Assembly: GCA_017609145.1 (NCBI GenBank)
Contig: JAFCEM010000009.1
Coordinates: forward strand, 1 to 17,580
Origin: Candidatus Aenigmatarchaeota archaeon
GTDB taxonomy: Archaea; Aenigmatarchaeota; Aenigmatarchaeia; QMZP01
Reading direction: 5' to 3'
Length of the DNA stretch: 17,580 nt
Below, one piece after another: positions 7,164 through 13,793 of this stretch (positions are counted from its first letter, which is position 1; each line of letters starts with the position of its first letter). The position numbers and the translations under genes are program-made. Below the pieces are notes generated by a model, which was not told where the DNA came from, searched no databases, and saw nothing but the letters and a program-made list of their open reading frames with translations.

Positions 7164-7259
7164 TACTGAGCCTTTTTTACATGACTCGAAAACCCCCTGC
7201 GCAAGCAGGGAATCCTCGTTTACACGAGGGATAATCTGTGCCTCTCTCTCAGGAGGGAA
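7164..7259 (+). other. 96-nt T-loop intron of tRNA-Cys (59/60)
   Basis: It interrupts the T loop between positions 59 and 60. The direct repeat GAAT at 7161-7164 and 7257-7260 leaves the exact cut ambiguous; 59/60 is chosen by analogy with tRNA-Tyr. The ends pair as CTGAG (7166-7170) with CTCAG (7248-7252), and the exon/intron bulges are both AAT; the central helix is weak (U-G, U-G, C-G and a G-A mismatch). Inside are a hairpin CCCTGC-GCAA-GCAGGG (7195-7210) with a GNRA loop and a hairpin CCTCGT-TTAC-ACGAGG (7214-7229). It is too short for a homing endonuclease. Confidence 0.82.
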
Positions 7260-7287
7260 TCCCTCTCTCCGCTTTTTTACTGAAAGC

Positions 7288-7297
7288 TTAAATATAT
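7288..7297 (+). promoter_or_regulatory. TATA box of the acidic-protein gene
   Basis: TTAAATATAT preceded by a purine-rich GAAAGC that could serve as BRE. The predicted transcript start is near 7318, giving a leader of about 42 nt with a hairpin at its very 5' end. Confidence 0.6.
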
Positions 7298-7319
7298 GAA
7301 CGCTAAATTAGAAAACTAT

Positions 7320-7340
7320 ATTCTCGGTTTGAGAATTTTT
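7320..7340 (+). promoter_or_regulatory. 5'-leader hairpin followed by a T run
   Basis: ATTCTC and GAGAAT form a 6-bp stem around the loop GGTTT, followed by five T. It starts at the predicted transcript start of the acidic-protein gene, so it could stabilise the mRNA or attenuate transcription; alternatively it may end read-through from the upstream tRNA. Confidence 0.35.
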
Positions 7341-7346
7341 AAAACA

Positions 7347-7353
7347 GAGGTGA
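7347..7353 (+). promoter_or_regulatory. Strong Shine-Dalgarno sequence
   Basis: GAGGTGA, six bases before the ATG at 7360. It is the best ribosome binding site in a window where most starts look leaderless, and it decides this start. Confidence 0.75.
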
Positions 7354-7359
7354 AGTTGA

Positions 7360-7638
7360 ATGCAGGAATTTGAAGAAAATGAAAACGTATCTGATGTTTC
7401 TCAGGAATCAGAGATAACCACAAGTGAAACAACTGAAGAGACTACACTATCCGAAGACTCTGAAAGTGAAGAGGAAGCTACAGTTACAGAAATGTCAGAT
7501 AGCACGGACGATGAAGACGAAGATGAAGAAGACAAAGAAGAAACAGCGGCACAGGAAGACAATGATAGCGAAGACGACGAAGATGAAGACGATGATAGTG
7601 AAGACAACAAGGATGAAGAAGAAGAGAATGAATATTAA
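7360..7638 (+). CDS. Small, extremely acidic low-complexity protein
   Basis: 92 residues, dominated by Glu, Asp, Ser and Thr with almost no hydrophobic residues; the last 45 are nearly all D/E with a few S, N and K. There is no signal peptide, membrane span or recognisable domain, and it should be intrinsically disordered. A clear TATA box and strong Shine-Dalgarno sequence show that it is a real, probably well-expressed gene. It stands between tRNA-Cys and the Get3-like ATPase, 71 bp upstream of the latter, which has its own AT-rich upstream region. Possible roles (a charged chaperone-like tail, a nucleic-acid mimic, a binder of basic proteins) are guesses; the function is unknown. Confidence 0.75.
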   Translation: MQEFEENENVSDVSQESEITTSETTEETTLSEDSESEEEATVTEMSDSTDDEDEDEEDKEETAAQEDNDSEDDEDEDDDSEDNKDEEEENEY

Positions 7639-7709
7639 AACGAATACTATTTCTATATTTTTTTTCTTTTTATCAGAAGCAATTAAAAGAATAGGTTCTA
7701 TTTTAAACT

Positions 7710-8654
7710 ATGCTATCCAGAAAAAAGGATCCGGATTTTTTTCTTTTTTCAGGCAAAGGTGGTGTCGGCAAGACTTCAATATCCGCAGCAACGGCTGTAT
7801 GGTTTTCCGAAAAGAAAAAAAAGAAAACGTTAATAGTTTCGATAGATCCGGCGCATTCACTCTCTGACTCATTTGAAACACGGATAGGCGGTGATATCAA
7901 AAAGATAGCCAAAAACCTGTACGCGGTTGAAATAGATCCCAAGAAAGCAATGGAGGAATATAAAGAAAAACTCGCTCCACAGATAGAAAAAATGGAGATG
8001 CTCAGAGGCATGGGTATTGAGGGTATGTTTGATGCGGCGGGAATGACCCCGGGCATAGACGAAATAGCAGCATTCGATAAATTCCTGCATTATACAAATT
8101 CAAGAGATTACGATATCATAATATTCGATACGGCACCAACCGGGCATGCTCTGAGATTCCTTTCCCTGCCAGATGTCCTGAACTCATGGCTGGGAAAGAT
8201 GATTAAAATCCGTATGAAGTTTTCAGGCATTGTCAACACAATCAAAAAATTTATGCCATTCAGCGATTCTTCAGAAGAAACTGAAATTGAGACGGATTAT
8301 CTGAATGATATGAAGGAGAGAATAAAGTCCGCAAGAGCTATTCTCTCAAACCCGGAAAAAACCCATTACAATATAATATTGACACCGGAAGACATGTCCA
8401 TTCTTGAGTCAGAGCGCTCTTTAGGGGTTCTTGGAAATTACGACATATCGGTCGACATGGTCATAGTTAACCAGATTTTGCCACTAAACCCCGGCTGTAA
8501 ATTCTGCACTGAAAAAAGAAAGCAGCAGCAGGAAAGATTGAAAACTATAAACCAAAAATTTGGAAAATTCAATGTAATAGAGATTCCGCTTTTCAGGGAA
8601 GAGATAAAAGGTATGAATGAACTCAGAAAACTTGGCAAACTACTTTATAGTTAA
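7710..8654 (+). CDS. Get3/ArsA family ATPase
   Basis: 314 residues, the usual length of a single-domain Get3. It has the deviant Walker A GKGGVGKT (15-22) with the signature Lys16, switch I DPAHSLSD (46-53), switch II DTAPTGHALRFLSLP (140-154), the A-loop-like VIVNQILP (251-258) and a CxxC pair (C263, C266) that in Get3 binds the inter-subunit zinc. Eukaryotic and archaeal Get3 carry tail-anchored membrane proteins; ArsA drives arsenite efflux, but no arsenic genes are nearby and the single-domain form with CxxC favours Get3. A DUF106 protein, of the Oxa1/Get1/EMC3 superfamily, is encoded at 17080-17484. The segment between the switches contains the Met-rich GMGIEGMFDAAGM, expected for the client-binding helices. 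Confidence 0.93.
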   Translation: MLSRKKDPDFFLFSGKGGVGKTSISAATAVWFSEKKKKKTLIVSIDPAHSLSDSFETRIGGDIKKIAKNLYAVEIDPKKAMEEYKEKLAPQIEKMEMLRGMGIEGMFDAAGMTPGIDEIAAFDKFLHYTNSRDYDIIIFDTAPTGHALRFLSLPDVLNSWLGKMIKIRMKFSGIVNTIKKFMPFSDSSEETEIETDYLNDMKERIKSARAILSNPEKTHYNIILTPEDMSILESERSLGVLGNYDISVDMVIVNQILPLNPGCKFCTEKRKQQQERLKTINQKFGKFNVIEIPLFREEIKGMNELRKLGKLLYS

Positions 8655-8684
8655 TTCTTTTAATTATTATTCCAACTTAATAAT

Positions 8685-9071
8685 ATGCCAAAGAGCAAAA
8701 GGCCTAAAGGCGAGGTCGTCAAGTTTATAATAAAAGAAATTCTTGCATCACAGAAAGTCAGGACCCAAACGGTGCTTGCAGAGCTGGTTCTGGAAAGGCT
8801 TAACAGGGAAGGAGAGAGCTACAATCTCTCTGGGGGGCGCGTGAGGTCTCTGGCCGCACAGATACCCGGAATTGGCATACAAACCGAAACAAGAGGGGGG
8901 CCTGCGCCTAAAAAATGTCCATGCTGTTCGCATACACTGAAGAAAAGATTTACCAAAAACCTTTATGGGAAGAAGCTTCTTATCAGAATAAGATGCCCGA
9001 GGTGTGGTTATACAGGTTCTGAAAACAAATGGGCCCCTAGAAGATATTTGTTTTATTCAATTAAGGAATAG
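8685..9071 (+). CDS. Conserved-looking wHTH plus zinc-ribbon protein
   Basis: 128 residues. The first 70 are charged and helical, compatible with a winged helix (VVKFIIKEILASQKVRTQTV, then LERLNREGESYNLSGGRVRSL). The C-terminal part has Cys pairs C78/C81 and C104/C107 that would make a zinc ribbon. Such a pairing suggests a nucleic-acid-binding protein, possibly a transcription or translation factor, but I do not recognise the family. It follows the Get3-like gene by 30 bp with a TTTTAATTATTA box about 25 nt upstream of its ATG, so it may have its own promoter. It converges with the 9082 gene. Confidence 0.75.
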   Translation: MPKSKRPKGEVVKFIIKEILASQKVRTQTVLAELVLERLNREGESYNLSGGRVRSLAAQIPGIGIQTETRGGPAPKKCPCCSHTLKKRFTKNLYGKKLLIRIRCPRCGYTGSENKWAPRRYLFYSIKE

Positions 9072-9081
9072 AACTACTTGT

Positions 9082-9639
9082 TTATTTACCTGCTATGCCG
9101 ATTGCACCGCCTATTATGCCAAGCAGTGAGCCAAGGAAAAAGCCCGAACCCGAGAGGAGTGCAATAATAGTCACAACGACCACTATGGCTCCGGAAACTA
9201 TATTGCCCGTAACTTTGAGCAGGGCAGCCCCTATTATGGTCACAATACCCAAAATGATTCCTATTATGGAGGCCATGCCTACGAAATTAATTATCACCGG
9301 GAAGAAAGAGAAGATGGTGTCAAAAACTGTAATGCCTACCATGGGCAGGATTGCAGCAAGCAGAATGAATATTCCTCCTATCAGGGAAACTGCAAAACCT
9401 ACTATTGGTTTTCCTCCTTTGGATTTGGTTGGTTTTTCTGCCTTGGCTTTCTTGGCAGGTTTTTTTGCCTTTGCAGCAACGGAAGGTTTGGATTTTGCTG
9501 CACCACCGGAAGACATGGCTTGTTTAATGTCGGCTTGTGTGTAACCAGATTTGGCAAGCGCTGCCTTTATCTGGTCTGGTGTATATCCAGCATTGAGCTG
9601 GTTTTTCACATAATCAATAACCTTTTTGTCAACAGCCAT
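9082..9639 (-). CDS. Membrane protein with small N-terminal helical (UBA/CUE-like) domain
   Basis: 185 residues. The first 43 form a compact helical repeat: VIDYVKNQLNAGYTPDQIKA then LAKSGYTQADIKQAM, a pattern resembling UBA/CUE-like or SHOCT-like domains and common in small archaeal membrane proteins. A 30-residue Lys/Ala/Pro linker follows (about 48-78), then four or five hydrophobic spans with Gly- and Ile-rich text up to the end. The N-terminus is probably cytoplasmic. The function is unknown. The gene ends 10 bp from the convergent wHTH gene and starts 40 bp after the stop of the IPP isomerase gene on the same strand. Confidence 0.75.
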   Translation of the reverse strand: MAVDKKVIDYVKNQLNAGYTPDQIKAALAKSGYTQADIKQAMSSGGAAKSKPSVAAKAKKPAKKAKAEKPTKSKGGKPIVGFAVSLIGGIFILLAAILPMVGITVFDTIFSFFPVIINFVGMASIIGIILGIVTIIGAALLKVTGNIVSGAIVVVVTIIALLSGSGFFLGSLLGIIGGAIGIAGK

Positions 9640-9678
9640 ATTAGAATATATTGTTTTAGCGGGTTTAAATATTTTGGA

Positions 9679-10686
9679 CTATGAGACCCTTTTTATTTTT
9701 ATTTTTTTCAGTTCTTCTATGTTCCTTACACCAACAAGAAGCATCGTTGCCTTCAGGCCTGTTCTGATCTCTTCCAGTTTCTCTTTAACTGCCTCATATG
9801 ATTCTGTCGCAGGTCTCAGCAAAGGCAGAGCCATTCCTGCCAGCGAAGCACCCATAGCTATTGATTTTGCTATATCCATTCCTGTCCTTATGCCTCCCGA
9901 TGCTATCAGTGGGATGCTGACGGATTTACTGCATTGCTCAAGTGACTCCGCAGTGGGAATCCCCCACTCAAAGAATTGTTTGGAAAGAGTAGATGAGTTA
10001 TTGTAATATTCCACTTTTATCCAGCTTGTTCCGCCCGCTCCCGCGACATCGATAGCTGATACACCCGATTCTTCCAGACGCCTGGCCACATCAGCAGATA
10101 TGCCACAGCCAACCTCCTTGACTATCACAGGAAAGCCAAGCGAACATGCACTGTTAATACCCGCGAGCACGTTTTTCCACTTTCTGTGACCCCCTTTCTG
10201 AAAGAGTTCCTGAGCTGTGTTGAGGTGTATTACTAATGCATCTGCATTTATCATTTCAACAGCAGACTTGATTTTGTCCGGGCTATATTCAACAATCTGA
10301 GCTGCCCCGAGGTTGGCCAAAAGGAATATATCAGGCGCCACATTTCTCACCTGAAAGGTTGAAACTGCTTCGGGGTTTTCTATGGCCGCTCTCTGTGAAC
10401 CTATTCCCATGCCTATACCAATTTCTCCTGCCGCCCTTGCAAGATTTTGGTTAATCTTCCGGGTTTCGTGTGTACCGCCCGTCATGGCCTCGACCAGAAG
10501 TGGCATGGAGAATTTCTTGCCCATGAACACCGTTGACGTATCTATATCATTCCATTCCAGCTCCGGTAGGGCATTATGGACGAAATCATACTTTTCAAAA
10601 CCATTGGTTTTTTTCTCAAATTCTACTGGTTTGTCTAGGCATATCCTTATGTGCTCTGATTTTCTTTCGGTCGTTTTGTTTTCCAT
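9679..10686 (-). CDS. fni: Type 2 isopentenyl-diphosphate delta-isomerase (FMN-dependent)
   Basis: 335 residues. It interconverts IPP and DMAPP using reduced FMN, supplying precursors for archaeal isoprenoid lipids. Motifs in order: RKSEHI near the N-terminus (8-13), MTGGT (68-72), IGIGMGIGSQRAAIE (89-103), HLNTAQELFQ (154-163) with the family's metal and substrate residues Q159/E160, VKEVGCGIS (189-197), DVAGAGGTSW (213-222) and ASGGIRTGMDIAKSIAMGA near 263-281, which binds FMN phosphate. Its TATA box ATTTAAAT lies at 10716-10723. No other mevalonate-pathway gene is in the window. Confidence 0.95.
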   Translation of the reverse strand: MENKTTERKSEHIRICLDKPVEFEKKTNGFEKYDFVHNALPELEWNDIDTSTVFMGKKFSMPLLVEAMTGGTHETRKINQNLARAAGEIGIGMGIGSQRAAIENPEAVSTFQVRNVAPDIFLLANLGAAQIVEYSPDKIKSAVEMINADALVIHLNTAQELFQKGGHRKWKNVLAGINSACSLGFPVIVKEVGCGISADVARRLEESGVSAIDVAGAGGTSWIKVEYYNNSSTLSKQFFEWGIPTAESLEQCSKSVSIPLIASGGIRTGMDIAKSIAMGASLAGMALPLLRPATESYEAVKEKLEEIRTGLKATMLLVGVRNIEELKKIKIKRVS

Positions 10687-10715
10687 GGATTTCTGTATTG
10701 ATTAAAACACAAAAG

Positions 10716-10723
10716 ATTTAAAT
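10716..10723 (-). promoter_or_regulatory. TATA box of the IPP isomerase gene
   Basis: ATTTAAAT on the minus strand, about 33 nt from the start codon, in the 150-bp divergent region shared with the 10837 surface-protein gene. A second ATTTAAAT (10747-10754, palindromic) and the SD-like GGGGAT before ATG 10837 probably serve the plus-strand gene. Confidence 0.45.
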
Positions 10724-10836
10724 ATCGTTCCGATACAGTAGGCAATTATTTAAATCAAAATATTATTGATTAACTAAGTCCGTTAGGTGTTGTCTTTATT
10801 AATTCAGCAAACAAAAAATAAGAAAACGGGGATCGT

Positions 10837-12198
10837 ATGAAAAAAAAATTGGCTTCATCTGTGTTCATAATTTGCCTAATTTTGGTATCGGGACCTGTTC
10901 TGGCCGCACCATTTGATGTTGATGTTTCGCCGGAAAACATTACAGTGGAATCAGGTGATGTTGCAATATTTGATATCACAATACACAACAACCTTGCAAA
11001 AGAGGTAAGTTTTGCTTTTGATGTAATAGGGCCGCATTTGACATGGATAAAAGAGCCAAGAGTTCTTGAATTTGATGAATACGGTTCAATGATGAGAACG
11101 ATAAGTATTGAACCCGTTGGCGAGAATCCCGGAATATATAATTATAACGTTACTGTATCCGCAATAGACTATTCTTTTGAGGTGGTCAAAAATTTCACAC
11201 TCAAGGTTGTTAATCCAGTTGATATTCAATCGATGTTTATATCCAATACACCGGAAAAACTCAATATCTACCTTAACCTTATTTCAATTAAGAGGCACAG
11301 AGGCAATGCCGTTTTTAATATAATAGACAGTAACAACCGTATTGCAAAAAGCGAAACCGTTCCTTTCACAATAGATGGCGAAAAAATTATTCTTGTGAAG
11401 GTTTTGTCTCTTGATGATTTGCTGGCCGGGGACTATTCAATTGAAGCCAGGATAGAAGGAACTGGAATAACCACGTCCAGGAACTTTACAATCGAGGCTG
11501 TTCATAATGTACAGAAAACAACAGACGTGCAGGAGAACTTTCTTGGAAGGGAAATCACTGTAACAGTTACCAATAATGGCAATATAATAGAGTATGATTA
11601 TCCCATTTCGGAAGAAACTCAGGGTGTTACTGGTCTTGTGATAATGCCAACAGATTGCTATGATGCAGGCGGGAAAAAGACTGTTTGTGCATCAAACATA
11701 GACAGACTCGAACCTGGAGAGAACGAGAGTATAACATACAGGATAGGGTACTGGCCAACCCATGCAAGCTGGGTTGCCGGGGTTGTCGCAGCCATAATCG
11801 TCTTCTTGTTTGGGTTCAACCGCGTGACCGCTCCAAAGATAAAGAAAAAACATGTTTCCAGCACCAAGGACAACACGCACACTGTTGCCCTGGAAATAAA
11901 GAACCCGTTCTCAAAAAAGAATCTCAACAATGTTATAGTAAGGGACTGGGTTTCACCACTCGCGAAGGTTATGCACAACAGTTTTGAATCGCTCAGGCCC
12001 GTGATAAGAAGAACCGAGGCCGGGACAGAGCTTATATGGAAGCTTGGCGATATCATCGGCAAGGAAGAGCGCGTGATAACCTATAAAATCAAGGGTTTTG
12101 TCGGGGGCGAGCTGAAGATGCCACGCGCATACCTGCGCTACAGGGATGATAAAGGCAAGGGCTTCAGGGTCTTCTCAAAGGGTGTTGTAATTTCATAA
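10837..12198 (+). CDS. Secreted beta-domain protein with transmembrane span and cytoplasmic domain
   Basis: 453 residues. A signal peptide (about 1-23, ending VLA) leads into a first domain (FDVDVSPENITVESGDVAIF, about 25-125) of the COG1470/NEW1-like type, and a second beta-rich domain (about 130-305) with several N-glycosylation sequons. A membrane span lies at about 311-330 (WVAGVVAAIIVFLFGF). Unusually, about 120 residues follow on the cytoplasmic side, again beta-like, with LEIKNPFSKKNLNNVIVRDW and YKIKGFVGGELKMPRAYLRY, similar in style to a DUF11-like fold. It could pass a surface state to the inside, but that is inference. The MscS gene follows 48 bp later with its own TTTTAAA box. I do not recognise a named family. 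Confidence 0.8.
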   Translation: MKKKLASSVFIICLILVSGPVLAAPFDVDVSPENITVESGDVAIFDITIHNNLAKEVSFAFDVIGPHLTWIKEPRVLEFDEYGSMMRTISIEPVGENPGIYNYNVTVSAIDYSFEVVKNFTLKVVNPVDIQSMFISNTPEKLNIYLNLISIKRHRGNAVFNIIDSNNRIAKSETVPFTIDGEKIILVKVLSLDDLLAGDYSIEARIEGTGITTSRNFTIEAVHNVQKTTDVQENFLGREITVTVTNNGNIIEYDYPISEETQGVTGLVIMPTDCYDAGGKKTVCASNIDRLEPGENESITYRIGYWPTHASWVAGVVAAIIVFLFGFNRVTAPKIKKKHVSSTKDNTHTVALEIKNPFSKKNLNNVIVRDWVSPLAKVMHNSFESLRPVIRRTEAGTELIWKLGDIIGKEERVITYKIKGFVGGELKMPRAYLRYRDDKGKGFRVFSKGVVIS

Positions 12199-12246
12199 AA
12201 CACATAGGCAGATAATTCTTTTAAACACACATGCATCATTATTAAC

Positions 12247-13308
12247 ATGCTTGACTTACAGGTGTTTTTTGGTCCGTACTATGAGTATTTCATTTTTGCA
12301 GTCATACTTCTAGTGTTCGTTGTTGCTGCCAAGGCTGTGAATATCCTGCTCGGAAGGTATGTCTCAAAACTTGCCGAGAAGACAAAAAGCGAGCTTGATG
12401 ACATTGTACTGCAAGCCGTGCGGAGGCCGCTATTCATAGGCATATTTTTTGTGGGGCTGTATTTTGCGCTACAGAACCTTACTCTTCTACTGCCTTACAT
12501 GAACGAGATAAGTGTGGGCTTTACGATAATATATGCTGTTTATGGTGCATGGTTTGTCGTTAGGATTATCAACAGTGTTCTTGAGTGGTACGGGAAGGAG
12601 ATTGCTGCCAAGACAGAATCACATGTTGATGACCATTTCCTGTCCATATTCAAGAAGGTTGTTTACATTATTGTTTTCGCTCTGATGGCACTGTGGATAA
12701 TGGGTCAGCTTGGCATAGAGATAACCACGCTGATAGCTGCATTTGGTATCGGGGGTCTTGCCATTGCCCTTGCACTCCAGGACACACTCTCAAACTTCTT
12801 CTCTGGTGCACACATCGCCCTTGACAGACCTATAAAGATAGGCGATTACATAGAGCTTGACTCAGGGGAGAAGGGCTATGTCGATGACATAGGATGGAGG
12901 AGCACCAAGCTCAGGCTCTTGGGCAACAATCTTGTCGTGATCCCGAACTCAAAGCTTGCGGATAGCAAGCTAATCAACTACTCTTCCCCATCAGATGAGC
13001 TCAGTGTTATCTTGACTTTGGGTGTAGCGTATGACTCAGACCTTGATAAGGTTGAAAAGGTTACAATTGATGTTGCCAAGCAGATTCAGAAAAAATTAGA
13101 GGGTGCTGTCTCAGAACACGAACCATTCATAAGGTACAATGAATTCGGCGACTCAAGCATAAATTTTTCTGTTATACTGAAGGCCAAAACATATGTTGAC
13201 AGGTACCTGATAATACATGAATTTATCAAAACACTAAAGAAGCGCTATGACAAAGAAAAAATAGAGATTGCCTTCCCACAAATGGATGTACACCTTAAGA
13301 GGAAATGA
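12247..13308 (+). CDS. mscS: Small-conductance mechanosensitive channel (MscS family)
   Basis: 353 residues. Membrane spans at about 12-35, 61-80, 90-110 and 136-155 precede the pore helix, which has the family text TLIAAFGIGGLAIALALQDT followed by LSNFFSGAHIALDRPIKIGD (161-200). The beta domain contains GEKGYVDDIGWRSTKLR and NNLVVIPNSKLADSKLINYS, both strongly conserved. A C-terminal alpha/beta domain ends MDVHLKRK. The channel releases solutes on hypo-osmotic shock. The ATG at 12247 lies about 25 nt after TTTTAAA (12219-12225), consistent with a leaderless transcript. Convergent with the YjbQ-family gene, 22 bp apart. Confidence 0.95.
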   Translation: MLDLQVFFGPYYEYFIFAVILLVFVVAAKAVNILLGRYVSKLAEKTKSELDDIVLQAVRRPLFIGIFFVGLYFALQNLTLLLPYMNEISVGFTIIYAVYGAWFVVRIINSVLEWYGKEIAAKTESHVDDHFLSIFKKVVYIIVFALMALWIMGQLGIEITTLIAAFGIGGLAIALALQDTLSNFFSGAHIALDRPIKIGDYIELDSGEKGYVDDIGWRSTKLRLLGNNLVVIPNSKLADSKLINYSSPSDELSVILTLGVAYDSDLDKVEKVTIDVAKQIQKKLEGAVSEHEPFIRYNEFGDSSINFSVILKAKTYVDRYLIIHEFIKTLKKRYDKEKIEIAFPQMDVHLKRK

Positions 13309-13330
13309 AATCTGTTCGCTGGATATTTTC

Positions 13331-13750
13331 TCATTCACCCATAATCTGCAGTATTATCTCCCTCTTTCTTGCAGGCACGTCGAAATCCATAAAGATAATA
13401 TTCTGCCATCTGCCAAGAAGTAGCTCCCCGTTCCTGAACGGGACCGTGAGCCCGGGCTTGAACAGGCTTGCCCTCACATGCGACCTGCCGTTGTCATCGC
13501 CCCAAGTCTCCCTGTGCTTGTACTCGATGTTTGAGGGCACGAGCCTTTCCACTGCTTTTTTGAGGTCCGAATTAAGGTTAGGCTCGAACTCGGTCGTTGT
13601 GACGGACGCTGTCGAGCCCGGAACAAAAACCAGAACCGTGCCCGATTTAATCCCCGAGCCCTTGACAGCCCGTGACACGTCTGCTGTTATATCTATGATG
13701 TCGGTGTCGGGCCTTGATTCAACATTCAGGGTTCTGGTTTTTACAGACAT
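13331..13750 (-). CDS. YjbQ/UPF0047 family protein (COG0432)
   Basis: 139 residues from MSVKTRTLNVESRPDTDIID; the start at 13748-13750 is chosen because family homology begins here, while the longer open frame upstream is hydrophobic noise overlapping the next gene. Family features include the core GTVLVFVPGSTASVTTTEFE, DLKKAVERLVP, a segment RETWGDDNGRSHVRASL in place of the usual H-x-x-x-x-D-N-A-H-A-H-L, and PGLTVPFRNGELLLGRWQNI. The E. coli member has been linked to thiamine phosphate synthase activity; the cellular role in archaea is unsettled. The final His of the NAHAH-type motif is present; the first is replaced by Arg. Confidence 0.9.
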   Translation of the reverse strand: MSVKTRTLNVESRPDTDIIDITADVSRAVKGSGIKSGTVLVFVPGSTASVTTTEFEPNLNSDLKKAVERLVPSNIEYKHRETWGDDNGRSHVRASLFKPGLTVPFRNGELLLGRWQNIIFMDFDVPARKREIILQIMGE

Positions 13751-13767
13751 ATTATTTTTTATTATGG

Positions 13768-13787
13768 AAAATATAAAATATATAAAG
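13768..13787. promoter_or_regulatory. Shared AT-rich divergent promoter, YjbQ gene and adhesin gene
   Basis: AAAATATAAAATATATAAAG lies about 25 nt from both the minus-strand ATG at 13750 and the plus-strand ATG at 13794. It can be read as a TATA box in either direction, which favours 13794 over 13764 as the adhesin start. Confidence 0.45.
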
Positions 13788-13793
13788 AGAAAA

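Larger units (their letters stand above)
7095..7273 (+). tRNA. tRNA-Cys(GCA) with two introns (37/38 and 59/60)
   Basis: Exons fold as a complete cloverleaf of 71 nt. The acceptor GCGGAGG (7095-7101) pairs with TCTCCGC (7266-7272), with G7-U66 the only wobble, and U73 is at 7273. The D stem is GCC/GGC around AGTGGCTA. Anticodon stem CCCGC (7120-7124) pairs with GCGGG (7144-7148). The loop CTGCAG plus A38 gives anticodon GCA (7127-7129). Variable loop is TTAC, T stem GGGGG (7153-7157) with CCCTC (7261-7265), and T loop TTCGAA plus T. GCA, U73 and the TTAC variable loop match archaeal tRNA-Cys. Introns are 7131-7142 (12 nt) and 7164-7259 (96 nt). CCA is not encoded, and six T follow from 7273 as a likely terminator. 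Confidence 0.9.

Noticed and set aside
7161..7260. Reading the tRNA-Cys insert as an integrated element with GAAT direct repeats
   Set aside because: The repeat is only 4 bp, the insert has no gene, its ends pair as in an intron, and the same site is interrupted in tRNA-Tyr by a related insert.
7401..7610. Open frame opposite the acidic-protein gene encoding almost pure Ser/Leu/Val
   Set aside because: It is the mirror of a low-complexity GAA/GAT stretch; no promoter or ribosome binding site is visible, while the plus-strand gene has both.
7710..8654. Arsenite pump ATPase ArsA
   Set aside because: It has a single ATPase domain with a CxxC pair and no ars genes nearby; Get3 fits better, although ArsA and Get3 are one family.
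13305..13793. Earlier start of the adhesin gene at 13305
   Set aside because: The extra 163 residues are antisense to the YjbQ-family gene and would place the signal peptide in the middle of the protein.
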